Below, one piece after another: positions 11,126 through 23,413 of a DNA stretch of 64,000 nt. How positions within the stretch are numbered: position 1 is the stretch's first letter; the number at the start of each line of letters is the position of its first letter. The position numbers were made by a program, and so were the translations under genes. Source of the DNA: Lithobates sylvaticus (Eukaryota; Chordata; Amphibia; Anura; Ranidae); contig CM053030.1 of the NCBI GenBank assembly GCA_028564925.1, forward strand, positions 372,770,945 to 372,834,944. The letters are read 5' to 3'. Below the pieces are notes generated by a model that saw only the letters and a program-made list of their open reading frames with translations, did no database searches and was not told the DNA's origin.

Positions 11126-13226
11126 GACAGGGGGGAAATACTTGCAGCAACTAAAGTACTTGCCAATTGCAATCAACAGGTGGCCTGAAGCGTGACCCAA
11201 AAAGAAAGAACACTTCAGTTGGGGAGGGGCTGTCTTTTATTTAGCTAGGAAGAGGTGGTCCTGTGGGTTCCAGAGAAGGCGTCAACCCATTGTGTGCTGA
11301 CATTAGGTAGGGCCAGGAAAAACCAGTGAGAGCACCAAACAAAAATCCAAGCTTCCAAGATAATTTACTGCTAAAATAAATACATAGTTGACTAAAGTCT
11401 TGGCGGATTGGTTGCCTCGTTCACAGCAAGGCTATTTATTAGCCAGGGCATCCTAAGCTGTCAATGAGGCTGCTGAACAGACCACCTGAATTCTATCACC
11501 ATTGACTTCATTAGTGTTTGGATTCAGGTTCAGGTTTTTGCCAATCTTTGGTCTCTTCAGCCGAATTGTTGATGAATCAAACATAAAGTTCCAGCAACAC
11601 TAATCCGTAATGCTTTCCTAAATAAAAAACTACACAATATAATTTATTTGATGGCTTATAGTTGAATTAAATTATCCTATACTTCTCTGTGGGTTAAAAC
11701 TATGACTTTTCTAAAGCAAACTTTGTTTCCATTATTGTAAAAACAAGAAGTTTAAAGTCTTTCCGGAAATAACTGCAGATAAATCCTTGATCTTCAGCAT
11801 GGTGCATTTATATCTATCAATATTTTAACAGAGCAGTGCAGAAGTGCTAAAAGGGTTTTTACAAGAGAAGTGAGCTATGAAAATCAGCCACAGCTTGTAA
11901 ATGAAGTGTGAAGACAGAAAAGCAGCATATCAATAACTGAAATCATTTCCATTTCCTCCCACATATCAATGTAATCCTTGAAGCATGTCACTGGGAGAAA
12001 TTGAACTGGGGAATAGCATGAAACAATCCTCATGATGATTGATTGCTAAAATACAACTTTGAAGCTAGAAGCCATTGAATCCAGGACAGGAAAAAATAGG
12101 ACCCCAAATTGTCTGTTAGAATAAATGGTTAGTCCTTTTAAAACTGATATTGTGGTGGGTAGTAGATCCTAAAGAGTTAAACCACCAATTAGAATTTTAT
12201 ATCACCCAGGCATTGAAATGGTGAAATCTCACAGTGTAATTTCCCAGGTCTGCAAACCTGCTGCTTTCGATACAAGGGACCCCACATTTCTTGCTTGACT
12301 TTTTATTTTGACATTTATTTTGTATTATAAAGGATGGTAGGAGGCATGAGAACACAGGTTGGGCAACGGCAATAAAAACTGCAAGATGGTTGAGAACAGA
12401 GCTACAGACTATGGTGGGGAGGTCTCAACCTTTAACTTAAAAATCATTCCTTTATGGACTAAACTTTTGAGATATCAATGAATATATAATCATATACTGT
12501 GAACTGCACAGAAACACACATACAAGGCACAATGTACAGACTTGCAGACTTACCGCTTATTTACTTATCCTGCAATGCATAAACCCTATCAGTGAACTTC
12601 TGTCTGGTGTCGTGTGTTAATTAAAAGTGTTTTGTTATATCTGATTGATAAGTGCAAAAAGTACCTTACCAGAAATTCATTGAGCTTGTGACTTCCTGTG
12701 GTCTTTGCAGAGTAATCTAAAGCATTTTTTTTTTTCAGCCCTTCCAAGTTCTTCTCTGTGAACTATGGAATAACTGCCCCCTATGCTATGGAGATGAGGA
12801 GGGTGGGAAATGTTCTGAAGCCCTAACAATTGTTCTCTCCTAGGGTAACAATGGCTCTCCTACACAGATTACAGTAAAGTGAGTGAGCATCATTGCCCTA
12901 GGACAGGAAATATGTTACTGGCAGCATCACCAGGGGAAAATAATGGAGAAAAGAAAACAAATGCAGCCTACACATCTGTTAGGACTGGTAAGCTGTGATA
13001 AATACATGTTCTTGGTTGTAGATATACTATAGCCTGCATTCACATCTGAACGGGCATATTCCTTTTAATTTTAAAGTATTTTTCTGTATTTTTTTGTTGT
13101 TTTTAGGCATTTTACAGGTGTATTACAGGTGTTTTCAAGTGGTTTTGCACATGTATCAAAGTTTGTTTCTTGGACTGGGTAAAAGGAGGAAAACAGTTCC
13201 TTAGTAGGAAAGGAGTTCTTCAAGAG
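11126..13226. other. Longest apparently unique stretch
   Basis: About 2.1 kb without any repeat family I recognise, tandem array or coding pattern. If any old single-copy DNA survives in the window, this and 16.2-18.1 kb are the best candidates. I see no exon. Confidence 0.4.
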
Positions 13227-15649
13227 TAGGGATGAGCGGAACACCCCCGGGTTCGGTTCGCACCAGAACCCGCAAACGGACCTAAAGTTTGTGCGAACAT
13301 TAGAACCCTATTAATTACAATGGATGCGAACGTTCAAAATCAAAAGTGCTAATTTTAAAGGCTAATATGCATGTTATTGTCATAAAAAGTGTTTGAGGAC
13401 CTGGGTCCTGCCCCAGGGGACATGTATCGATGCAATTTTTTTTTTTAAAACCGGCCGTTTTTTCAGGAGCAATGATTTTAATAATGATTAAAGTGAAACA
13501 ATAAAAGTGTAATATTCCTTTAAATTTCGTACCTGGGGGGTGTCTATAGTATGACTGTGAAGGGGCACATGTTTCCCGTGCTTAGAACTGTCCCTGCACA
13601 AAGTGTAATTTTTGAAGGAAAAAAAGATATTTAAAATCACTCGCGGCTAATGAATTGATGACACCCGTAACACAGAACAGTCATTCATTGAAAGTCATTG
13701 TTAAAAAAAAAGTCATTGATTAAAAAAAAAAAAAAAAGCGTGGCGGTCCCCCCAAATTCAATTACCAGGCCCTTCAGGTCTGCCATGGATATTAAGGGGA
13801 ACCCCGGCCAAAAGAAAAAATGGCGTGGGGTCCCCCTCAAAATCCATACCAGACCCTTGAGGTCTGGGATGGATTTTAAGGGGAACCCCGGCTAAAAAAA
13901 AATGGCGGGGGTCCCCCTCAAAATCCATACCAGACCCTTATCCGAGCACGCAACCTGGTAGGCCGCAGGAAAAGAGGGGGGGACGAGAGCGGCCCCCCTC
14001 CCTCCTGAACCGTACCAGGCCACATGCCCTCAACATTGGGAGGGTGCTTTGTTGATGAGGACAAGGGCCTCGTCCCCACAACCCTGGCCATTGGTTGTGG
14101 GGGTCTGCGGGCGGGGGGCTTATCAGAATCTGGAAGCCCCCTTTAACAAGGGGACCCCCAGATCCCAGCCCCCCTCTGTGTGAAATGGTAAGGGGGTACA
14201 AAAGTACCCCTACCATTTCACCAAAAAAGTGACAAAAATGGTAAAAATTACAGGAGACGGTCTTTGACAATTCCTTTATTAAAATCTTCTTTCTTCTGGT
14301 CTTCCTTCTTCCTTTCTTCATCCTTCGGTTTCTTCGTCTTCTCCTTCCGGCATCTTCTTCCATCTTCTTCTTCCATCTTCTTCTTCCTCCGATCTGCTTC
14401 TTCTGGCTCTGGTCTTCTCGTCCGGCATCTTCTTCCATGGCGTCAGTGTCTCTTCTGGGCCGCTCCACGCAATGGGAGGCTCCCGCTGTGTGAGGCTTCG
14501 CTGCGCCTGACAGGTCTATCATAACGGAGGGCGGGGTCACCTGGTGACCCCGCCCCCCTCTGACGTCATGGGGAAAGCCATAGGGAATTTCCCATGACAT
14601 CCTCGTGCGTCAGAGGGGGCGGGGATACCAGGTGGCCCCGCCCTCCGTTATAAAATACATGTCAGACACAGCGAAGCCTCACATAGCGGGAGCCTACCAT
14701 TGCGCGGAGCGGCCCAGAAGAGACACTGACGCCGTGGAAGAAGATGCCGGACGAGAAGACCAGAGCAAGAAGAAGTGGATCGGAAGAAGAAGAAGATGCC
14801 GGAAGGAGAAGATGAAGAAACCGAAGGATGAAGAAAGGAAGAAGGAAGACCAGAAGAAAGAAGATTTTAATAAAGGAATTGTCAAAGACCGTCTCCTGTA
14901 ATTTTTACCATTTTTGACACTTTTTTGGTGAAATGGTAGGGGTACTTTTGTACCCCCTTACCATTTCACACAGGGGGGGCGGGATCTGGGGGTCCCCTTG
15001 TTAAAGGGGGCTTCCAGATTCCGATAAGCCCCCCGCCCGCAGACCCCCACAACCAATGGCCAGGGTTGTGGGGAAGAGGCCCTTGTCCTCATCAACATGG
15101 GGACAAGGTGCTTTGGGGGGGACTCCAAAGCACCCTCCCAATGTTGAGGGCATGTGGCCTGGTATGGTTAAGGAGGGAGGGGGGCGCTCTCGTCCCCCCT
15201 CTTTTTCTGCGGCCTACCAGGTTGCGTGCTCGGATAAGAGTCTGGTATGGATTTTGAGGGGGACCCCACGCCATTTTTTTTTTTTTGGCCGGGGTTCCCC
15301 TTAAAATCCATCCCAGACCTCCAGGGTCTGGTATGGATTTTGAGGGGGACCCCACGCCATTTTTTTTTTTTTGGCCGGGGTTCCCCTTAATATCCATAGC
15401 AGACCTGAAGGGCCTGGTAATTGAATTTGGGGGGACCCCCACGCTTTATTTATTTTTTTATCAATGACTTTTTTTTTATTAATGACTTTCAATGAATGAC
15501 TGTTCTCTGTGTTACGGGAGTCGTCAATTCATTAGCCGCAAGTGATTTTAAATTGCTTTTTTTCCTGCAAAAATGACACTTTGTGCAGGGACAGTTCTAA
15601 GCACAGGAAACATGCGCCCCTTCACAGGAATACTATAGACACCCCCCAG
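13227..15649. mobile_element. 2.1-kb giant fold-back with hAT-like left end
   Basis: The left end TAGGGATGAGCGGAACACCC is almost identical to the left end of the autonomous hAT at 55761. From about 13533 to 14599 and from about 14604 to 15649 the two halves are inverted copies across roughly 1.05 kb: GGGGGGTGTCTATAGTAT at the far left mirrors ATACTATAGACACCCCCC at the far right, and AACCTGGTAGGCCGCAG mirrors CTGCGGCCTACCAGGTT. The centre is a small stem around 14590. The right side lacks the hAT-type terminus. The 220-codon minus-strand ORF inside is a by-product of GC-rich arms. The transcript of either strand would form a very long hairpin. Confidence 0.75.
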
Positions 15650-15777
15650 ATGTGATACTGCAATGCTGTACTAACAGCACACACAAATCCCCAGAATCAC
15701 AGCAGCTAATGTCAGCAGTCAGCAGCACATAATATCACTGACACTGGAACACAATATACGATTATATATTTTATGCA

Positions 15778-16187
15778 TTAAGATAAAAAAAATCTTCTGT
15801 GTGTAATGGCCCCCCCCACTCATCCCCCCCTAATACTTATCTGAGCCTGATCTCTATCCAGCGATCTGCACAAGTGCCTCGGCCGTCCAGGACTCTCCCT
15901 CCTGATTGGCTGAGACACGGCAGCGGTGCCATTGGCTCCTGCTGCTGTCAATCAAAGTCAGCCAATCAGGAGAGAGAGGGGGTGAGGCTGAACTCAGCTA
16001 GGGTGCCCCCATAGCAAGCTGCTTGCTGTGGGGGCTCTCGCCAGGAGGCAGGGGCCAGGAGCGTCGACGAGGGCCTTGAGAAGAGGAGGATCTGGGCTGC
16101 TCTGTGCAAAACCATTTCACAGAGCAGGTAAGTATAACATGTTGATTATTTTTAAAGGAAAAAAAATTGACTTTAGTATCACTTTAA
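15778..16187. mobile_element. TTAA MITE, CAGAGCAGGTAAGTATAAC family
   Basis: Ends at TTAA 16184-16187 after TATCACT. The interior shows TACTTATCTGAGCCTGATC near the left and CAGAGCAGGTAAGTATAAC near the right, which also occur in the copies at 52966-54508 and (left part) 55460-55760. Comparison with those copies suggests that the left terminal about 40 bp are missing here. Both the TACTTAC/TACTTATC and GTAAGTA motifs resemble 5' splice sites, one per strand. Confidence 0.6.
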
Positions 16188-16772
16188 GTATAGTTAGGCA
16201 TAATGAAGTGAGCAGAAAAATGCTCAAGTGTGAATAAGGACTAAAATACACAGTGTCATCCCTCTCTGCAAAGTATTATGACCTACAAAATGTTGTGGTT
16301 ATCAGTAAACTGGTACAAATTACAATCACAAGAATAAAGGTAAGCAGCCTTACTGTTTTGTAGTCTATAGGAGGCATTACATGCAGAAAGCTCTTAGGTA
16401 CAGTATTAGAGTAGCGTAAGAGGCAGGAGGCTGCAGTCTTACCCAGAAAACCCTTTTCTGTCTGGATGGACCTGCTGTCCTGTCTCAGCTCCTATTATCC
16501 AAACCTAATGACAGTTGTTATAAATAGCGAACATCATTATAGGAGGCAACATGCTCAGTGCCATGTGTCCGTTGCCAACAATGAGATTGTTGCCTGAGTA
16601 AAAGTAAAATATGTAACAAATGCTGCAGCAGCCAGAAATGGGGCACACTTCATTAGAGTGAACTTATTTTTACTTTACAAATGGCCAGAAAAATGTTTTG
16701 GCTATACTTCAGCTTTAACATGAAAAAGAATCTGATATCAGATCCACTTCAACCATGACATTATTGGGTTGC

Positions 16773-16916
16773 TTTATTAAAACTGGAGAGTGCAAAATCT
16801 GGTGCAGCTTTGCATAGAAACCAATCAGCTTCTGTTTTGTCAAAGCTTAATTAAATAAGCTGAAGTTAGAAGCTGATTGGCGACCATGCACAGCTGCACT
16901 GTCCGGTTTTAGTAAA
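16773..16916. mobile_element. Palindromic MITE (TTTACTAAA family)
   Basis: A fold-back of about 145 bp: the left arm ATAGAAACCAATCAGCTTCT mirrors AGAAGCTGATTGGCGACCAT on the right, and the ends TTATTAAAACTGG and CCGGTTTTAGTAAA are inverted. Same family as the inner palindrome at 2443-2608. Confidence 0.6.
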
Positions 16917-18120
16917 TCAATGTTCATTACATTCCTGTTCCCAGATACTTAGACATCCTACCGCCTATACTAGATATCCATCCACAAGCTGGGCAAAGTT
17001 TACCTTTATAGAAAAAGTTCAAAAATGCCTATTCAATGTACAGAAAATGTAAATACATAAAAGCTACATATTGTCAATTTCATTTTTATTTTGGGCATGT
17101 AAACCACAGAATCAGATGCTTGTTAATTTCAAGTATGCAAGCATGATTTTTTATTTATGGTAAGCCTATACGCAAAAATGGATGAATTTGAAAACAATAA
17201 GATCAAATCTACTTATTTAAATAAAGTTACTTTTTGTTATGACAGGTTTATACACTGTAAGCTCAGAAAAGCGAGATGCTTGATAAATTAACCTATGCTA
17301 GTGCCTGCATGCCTGGAACACGTACAGTGGCATAACTTAGTCACATGTTTTCAGTGAGTAGAAACAAGCCTGTGATTCCCATGGGATATGAGTTGGTGCC
17401 CTCATTACAGAATGTCCATGAGCTCATCTGATAAAGCTCTTCTAGAATTCCTGGCAAGCTGCACTCCTGAACTCTTGTAGCACAGAACCACCCCACTATG
17501 GAATGTGCTATGAAACATGCCTTCCCCATTTATAATTAGACGGGATCCTCTCTCATAACTGGAAAACCATCAAATATTACCCAGCTTTGACCTGTTTACC
17601 CAACTGCTACAAGATGCTTCTGACCAAAGTGTGACCTTGCCCTGTAGCAATTAACTTGCTATTTTTAGGATCGGTCAAGAATAACCCCAATTCCACTATG
17701 CTTTATATAGCCGTAGTAGGAGTGAAATAAACATCAGTTTAATAAATAGAAAGTAATTCCCTCATGGCTATTTTAATTACACTAGCATCGTTATTGGCTG
17801 AAAGTCATACGAGTGCCTTTTCATGACCTCAACAAAGGGATATTGCGTGGGCTGGGTAAACATTGCAAAGACTATATATAGTGTAGTTTATTAAAAGAGT
17901 ATCTAGAATACTATGCAAATTAGAAAATGTATTGTTGCTTTTTTGTATTACAAAATTACATTTTACATATGAAAATCAATCAAATCAATACAGTGCCTCT
18001 TAATGTTTATTTAGTGATCAGTCAACTAAACTTTCAATAAAACTTTATATTGACTGACTATGATCAAAAGATTTGAATGGGTATACCCCAAAGGGAATGA
18101 ATATTATATGAGTATAGATA
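16917..18120. other. AT-rich non-coding stretch
   Basis: No repeat family, array or coding signal recognised. Confidence 0.4.
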
Positions 18121-19233
18121 CAGGGCTGGATTAGCATAGGGGCTATTGGAGCTGCAGCTCCAGGCCCCTTTTCCAAGATAGGCCCATTTGCCCAAAAAAA
18201 AATAAATAAATAAATAAATAAAAAAAAGATCGACTTCGAGGGTTGTAGCTCGGCGGTCAGGAGTCACAGAGACCCCACATTTGGTGGGTAGCTAAAGACC
18301 TACTCCATCACTGGTTAAAATATGGGACTGCTTTCATCCATGGTTCCGGAGATACAGGGCTGCTTGCACAGCCTGTCAGAAGCTACATACAGAGCGGCCA
18401 GTTTAAATACAAGCTGGAACACTCTGCAGCAGACTGAGAGGATGATCTCACAGTGCTTATAATAATTATTTGTATATTACTTATGATAATTAACCCCTTG
18501 CCACCCAGGCCAATTCTGACACGTCTCTCCTACATGTAAAAATCATCATTTTTTTTGCTAGAAAATTACTCAGAACAGCATTATATATATATATTGTTTT
18601 AGCAGACAACCTATGGAATAAAATGGTGGTCTTTGCAACTTTTTATGTTATACGATATTTGCGCAGCAATTTTTCAACGTTTTTTTTTTTTTTAAAGAAA
18701 CACTTTCATTCATAAAAAAAAACTAGTTAGCACGATTTTTTTTGTGTACCAAGCGATACTTTAACTTTTTTTACAGCTTACATGTTTAGAGTTACAGAGG
18801 AGGTCTAGTGCTAGAATTATTGCTCTCACTCTAACGATCGCGGCATATGTAACCTGTGTGTATCTGACGCTGATACTAACCAGTGCCTACCCAGCCACTG
18901 ACTAGTATCTCTCCCCAGCCTGTCCCCACACACCCTCTCACCTGCTGACCTGTGAATGGGGGATATCACTCCCGCAGTGTTATTGGGTTCTGCCAGTGAA
19001 TACAATGATTACTGTTGCTAACTATAGCTGGCAGCACTGATTGTTTGGCTGGTTGTACTCAAGTCGGTTAATAGGTTGACTGGTGTAAAACCAGCTAGAC
19101 CATACATAGATCGACTATGGCTGGTCTCTGCTTAATTGGTGTAATTTCAATCCATGTATGGCCCGCTTAACCACTATGCAGTCCCTAAACATCCTTCCAC
19201 AAACCTTTACATTTTTCCTTCCCAGATTACTTC

Positions 19234-20100
19234 ATCCTCCTCTCCTGTACATACTGCCCACTGTCATACCCTTCACAATCCTCTGCTGTACATAGTGCTC
19301 ACTGTCATACCCTTTACACTCCTCTGCTGTACATAGTGCTCACTGTCAGGCCCTCCACACTTCTCTCCTATACATAGTGCCCACTGTCATACCCTCAACA
19401 CTCCTCTCCTGTACATACTACTCACTGTCATACTATCCATACTCCTCTCCTATACATATTGCCCACCGTCATACCCTCCACACTCCTCTCCTGTAATTAC
19501 TGCTTACTGTCCTACTCTCCACACTCCTCTGCTGTGCATACTGCCCACTGTCATACCCTTCACACTTCTCTCCTGTACATACTGCCCACTGTCATAACCT
19601 TCACACTCCTCTCCTGTACATACTGCCCACTGTCATACCCTCCACACTCCTCTCTGGTACAAACTACCCTCTGTCATACACCCCACACTCCTCCCCTGTA
19701 CATACTGCCCACTGGCATACCCTCCACACTCCTCTGCTGTGCATACTGCCCACTGTCATACCCTTCACACTTCTCTCCTGTACATACTGCCCACTGTCAT
19801 AACCTTCACACTCCTCTCCTGTACATACTGCCCACTGTCATACCCTCCACACTCCTCTCCGGTACAAACTATCCTCTGTCATACACCCCACACTCCTCTC
19901 CTGTACATACTGCCCACTGGCATACCCTCCACACTCCTCTGCTGTGCATACTGCCCATTGTCGTAACCTTCACACTCCTCTGCTGTACATAGTGCGTTCT
20001 GTCATACCCTCCACACTCCTCTCATGTACATAGTGCCCACCGTTAGACCTCCACATTCCTCTCCCTCACCTGCACATACTTTCAACTTTAATACCATCCA
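19234..20100. repeat. 41-bp minisatellite with 205-bp higher-order unit
   Basis: About 21 copies of a unit reading CTCTCCTGTACATACTGCCC followed by ACTGTCATACCCTCCACACTC. From 19531 to 19735 and from 19736 to 19940 a five-unit block (205 bp) repeats almost exactly, marked by GCTGTGCATACTGCCC and the variant GGTACAAACTA. The ORFs of 177 and 75 codons across it translate the repeat and are not genes. Confidence 0.85.
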
Positions 20101-20437
20101 TACTCCTCCCCTATGCCTCTTACCCACAAAAACGGTTCTTTAAAATTATACTGAATATCCTCAACGTTACCAGCTCTAGAATGGGCACACTTTTGTTAGT
20201 TCAACTAAAGGAAATCTCAGTCCTCATATTTGTTCTGTCCCATTATTAGTACTTATTTAATTTTGTAATTACTATTGTGATGTATAGATGAACACAGGGG
20301 ATGTCAGCTACTCTAAATATAGCACTTGTAAAAAAAGTGTCCCTGAAAATATTTTTGAAATGTTGGCAACTATGCACAATGGCACTGCCCAAGGGCCACA
20401 GGGTCAGGAGGGGGCCCCATGAGAGGCTCCTGTGATA

Positions 20438-20760
20438 TTAAAGCGGTAGTAAACCTTTCTAACATTACTACTTTTTAGAGGCCCTGAGGTAGGATATGCC
20501 ATAATGTACAAGTATGCACAGCATATTAGCACATTAGGGTACACTTAAATTGTCAGACTGAGCACTCTAGTGCTGTGCTGTGATCAATCCGGCGGGGCCC
20601 GGACGCTTCCATCTTCAACCGGTCTTCCTTCCGGGTTCTGTCCCTTCGGTCACTTGCCTTGGCCGGGCTGCGTTGATGTCATTCCCATGCATGCTCATGT
20701 GCATCCTCTTTCTCTCATCCCTCCTTTCTCTCTCATCCTCCCTCCCTTACCCCCAGGGCT
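20438..20760. mobile_element. Left end of a TTAA element
   Basis: TTAA at 20438-20441 followed by AGCGGTAGTAAACC matches the terminal pattern of the TTAA elements at 22110 and 37622. The right end is not evident; the following GC-rich and CT-rich sequence may belong to it. Confidence 0.4.
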
Positions 20761-21628
20761 CAAGTCCTGTGGGAACGCATGGGAACGGAGTTCCTGTACT
20801 TTTTCCACAACAGGAACTTGGTTCCCATTAGCAGCCGCGTCCTGCAAGACTTTGAAGTATGCGAGCTGTGTGGCAGGTGCTACACCACACAGCTCGCAAT
20901 AGTAAGTGCACACCAGGGGTGGACTGACCATTCAGGCATTGCCAGTAGGGGGCCCCAGACCTCTTGTGATGCGCTCCTCCCCGCCGGTCCCTCCTGATTT
21001 TGCAGGGAGAGAGGTGAGCTGAGGGAGGAACATCAGTTTGGAGTGGTAAGCTGAGCACAATACCTGGCAAAGTTTAATGCCAGGAGGGAAGTTTATGTGG
21101 AAATATGTGAAGGGTTGGAATAGCAGCGAGTGTGTGTTGGAGCCCTGCAGAGTTTGCAGCCCCCCAAGCTAACATACATCTCCTAAGCAGGAACACATCA
21201 CTATCTCCCCAAGCACTCTTTCCAGATAATGTGCAGTTAATTTATGACCTTTGCATTTATCCAAACTCTGTTCAATGTAAAGTGTAAACTCACCACATAA
21301 ACACTCTATATACAAAATAACATTCCCCAATAAAGATCAGAACATGATGTTCATATTTGCATGGAAGCACAATTGAATGAATGCTGATTATTCAGAGAAT
21401 TACCGTATTTATGTTTATTGAGGATTGGTTTTTTTTTTTTTATGTACTAACAGTTAAGCTTCATACACACAATACGAAAATTGTATGGAAAATACCACTT
21501 TTGAAGTGTTCGTGCATATGAGCGTATCATTTTTTTTTCTTTTTGGTGGGGGAGTGGATCTTGGGTGGGAGTTCCCACACTTTTTTCCCCAGGACTTGAC
21601 CCCTGCTTACCCCTCACACCTCTTTCAT

Positions 21629-21660
<32 letters not shown>
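21629..21660. repeat. (CT)n microsatellite
   Basis: A run of about 16 CT dinucleotides, followed by further CT-rich sequence. Confidence 0.9.
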
Positions 21661-21663
<3 letters not shown>

Positions 21664-21794
21664 CTCCCTCTCTCTCTTTAATTAAATTTGTTATAACAAA
21701 AAATTGTTTGCATTTTTATTTATTTATTGTTTATAAAAGGCCCCACCAAAATCCTCAGCACCAGGCCCATGATTTTCTTAATCTGGCCCTGTAT

Positions 21795-21797
21795 ATG

Positions 21798-21887
<90 letters not shown>

Positions 21888-21891
21888 TATA
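21795..21891. repeat. (TA)n microsatellite
   Basis: Nearly 100 bp of TA dinucleotides with a few C interruptions. It directly abuts the TA target of the Tc1-like element that follows; Tc1 elements insert at TA. Confidence 0.95.
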
Positions 21892-22109
21892 CAGTTGTGC
21901 TCATAAGTTTTCATACCCTGTCAGAATTTTAGATTTCTTGCCCATTTTTCACAGAATATGATTGATAACACAAAAACATTTCTTTCACTCATGGTTAGTG
22001 TTTGGCTGAAGCCATTTATTATCAATCAACCGTGTTTACTCTTTTTAAATCATAATCACAAAAGAAACTACCCAAATTACCCTGATCAAAAGTTTACATA
22101 CCCCAGTTC

Positions 22110-22360
22110 TTAAAGTGGTTGTAAACCTTTGTTTTTTTTTTTTCAATAATAAACATATCATACTTACCTTCACTGTGCAGTGTGGCCCTGATCATCATCT
22201 TCTGGGGTCCCTGGCGGCGCTCGCAGCTCCTCCCTGCATCGGTAGACCCCCTGGGAGAAGCGCTCTCCCTGGATTTACCTTGTTGGTGTCAGAAGCTTTT
22301 TCACCTTAATGCATTGGATGCATTAAGGAGAAAAAACACGAGGATTTACAACCCCTTTAA
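22110..22360. mobile_element. Complete TTAA MITE inside the Tc1 element
   Basis: TTAA at 22110-22113 and 22357-22360 flank a 243-bp insert with termini AAGTGGTTGTAAACC and GGATTTACAACCCCTT. The Tc1 sequence resumes immediately on both sides, so the boundaries are exact. It contains CATACTTACCTTCACTG near the left and a small TTAATGCAT-centred palindrome near the right. A fragment of the same family ends at 49336. Confidence 0.85.
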
Positions 22361-22430
22361 TACTGTGTATTGCCCCCTTTAACATCAATGACAGCTTGAA
22401 GTCTTTTGTGGTATTTATGGATGAGGCTCT

Positions 22431-22880
22431 TTATATTCTCAGATTGTAAAGCAGCCTATTCCTCTTGGCAAAAAGCCTCCAGTTCCTGTAAATTTTTGGG
22501 CTGTCTTGCATGAACTGCATGTTTGAGAGTGGCTCAATGATATTGAGCTTAGGAGATGGAGATGGCCACTCAAGAACCTTCACTTTATTCTGCTGTAGCC
22601 AATGACAGGTTGACTTGGCCTTGTGTTTTGGATCATTGTCATGTTGGAATGTCCAAGTACATTCCATGTGCAACTTCCTGGCTGATGAATGCAAATGTTC
22701 CTCCAGTATTTTTTGACAACATATTGCATTCATCTTGTCATTAATTTTGAACAAATTTCCTGTGCCTTTGTAGCTCACACATCCCCAAAACATCAGCGAC
22801 CCACCTCCGTGTTTCACAGTAGGAATGGTGTACCTTTCATCATAGGCCTTGTTGACTCCTCTCCAAATGTAGCATTTATG
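22431..22880 (-). pseudogene. Tc1/mariner transposase, C-terminal half
   Basis: A DD34E-type transposase fragment. Seen directly: PTVKHGGGSLMFWGCVS, which is the conserved block around the first part of the catalytic core, then FQHDNDPKHKAKS containing the second catalytic Asp region, then LEWPSPSPKLNIIEP, where the family has [14 protein letters not shown] with the catalytic Glu. The DNA-binding N-terminal half is absent because the element is truncated at 22880. The Asp of SPDLN is replaced by Lys, another sign of decay. A full protein would be about 340 residues. It has no host role that I can see. Confidence 0.8.
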
Positions 22881-22989
22881 AAGTATCTGGAGTGCCAAGC
22901 TAGGGACCCAGCAGGGAAGCGCAGGTAATGCTTGAGGGAGATACCACTGCAAAGATTGGAAGAGCTCAAGGGATTCAGAGTAAGTGAAT

Positions 22990-23413
22990 CATAGGGTCTA
23001 GTGAGAGACCAGGAGCTCAGTGTTGAAGAATTGCAAGAAGCAGTTGTAGTGAAGCTGAAGAAACTATTATGTTTGAGTTCAGAACTGTTAAAGACTGTTG
23101 CCATAGGAGACAGCATTCCTGCATGTGCAGATGTGGCGCCTTGCTTGGGCCTTTCTCTGCATGGCTGTCGTCCTATTGAAGTCTGCCAATTGAATATACA
23201 ACTACTTAAGGGTGTCCTGCCCTAACCCTCTTTCCCCCAAAAATATAAAAAAAGGACTGTTAAGAGAAATAAAACCTCTTTTACATCTAAGAAATGTCTT
23301 TGTCCACCTTGCACCCACTAAACCTCTAAAACCACCACATATAGAAGGATGTCAGCTATCTTTGGCCTGGAAAGTTCTCATTAGACTGGACAAGGCCAGA
23401 GACCTTGCTACAT
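22990..23413 (+). mobile_element. LTR-like copy A of a fossil retrovirus-like element
   Basis: Fossil. About 420 bp shared with copy B at 31896-32333, beginning near AGGGTCTA and including a TATA-like box (AAATATAAAA near 23245) and an AATAAA signal near 23268. It is followed directly by a sequence resembling a primer-binding site, which is how an LTR meets its internal region. The copies differ by scattered substitutions, so the element is old. The 5' boundary is unclear because sequence upstream differs between the two copies. Confidence 0.55.

Larger units (their letters stand above)
18121..21791. mobile_element. Probable 3.7-kb non-autonomous hAT element
   Basis: The left end CAGGGCTGGATTA is mirrored at the right by TAATCTGGCCCTG. 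The flanking octamers TATAGATA (left) and TATATGTA (right) agree at six of eight positions, compatible with an old hAT 8-bp duplication partly lost in the adjoining TA microsatellite. The interior has an (AAAT)n run near 18195, a 41-bp minisatellite (19234-20100), the left end of a TTAA element (20438) and a CT microsatellite. No transposase is seen. Chance pairing of short termini remains possible. Confidence 0.4.
21892..22880 (-). mobile_element. Tc1-like transposon, 5' part missing
   Basis: The right terminus (plus-strand left) CAGTTGTGCTCATAAGTTTT directly follows a TA and matches Tc1-type termini. The transposase lies on the minus strand and is cut off near 22880, where unrelated LTR-like sequence begins, so the other terminus and the N-terminal coding half are gone. 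The element is itself interrupted by a complete TTAA MITE at 22110-22360, giving the order: Tc1 first, MITE later. Confidence 0.8.

Noticed and set aside
11126-13226. Possible host exon in the longest unique stretch
   Set aside because: No open segment with splice sites or recognisable domain was found on either strand.
13938-14600. 220-codon minus-strand ORF
   Set aside because: It follows one arm of the giant fold-back; the mirror arm gives related peptides on the other strand, and the composition is Arg/Lys and Pro/Gly repeats without any domain.
19459-19992. 177-codon ORF
   Set aside because: Translation of the 41-bp minisatellite; stops are simply absent from the unit.
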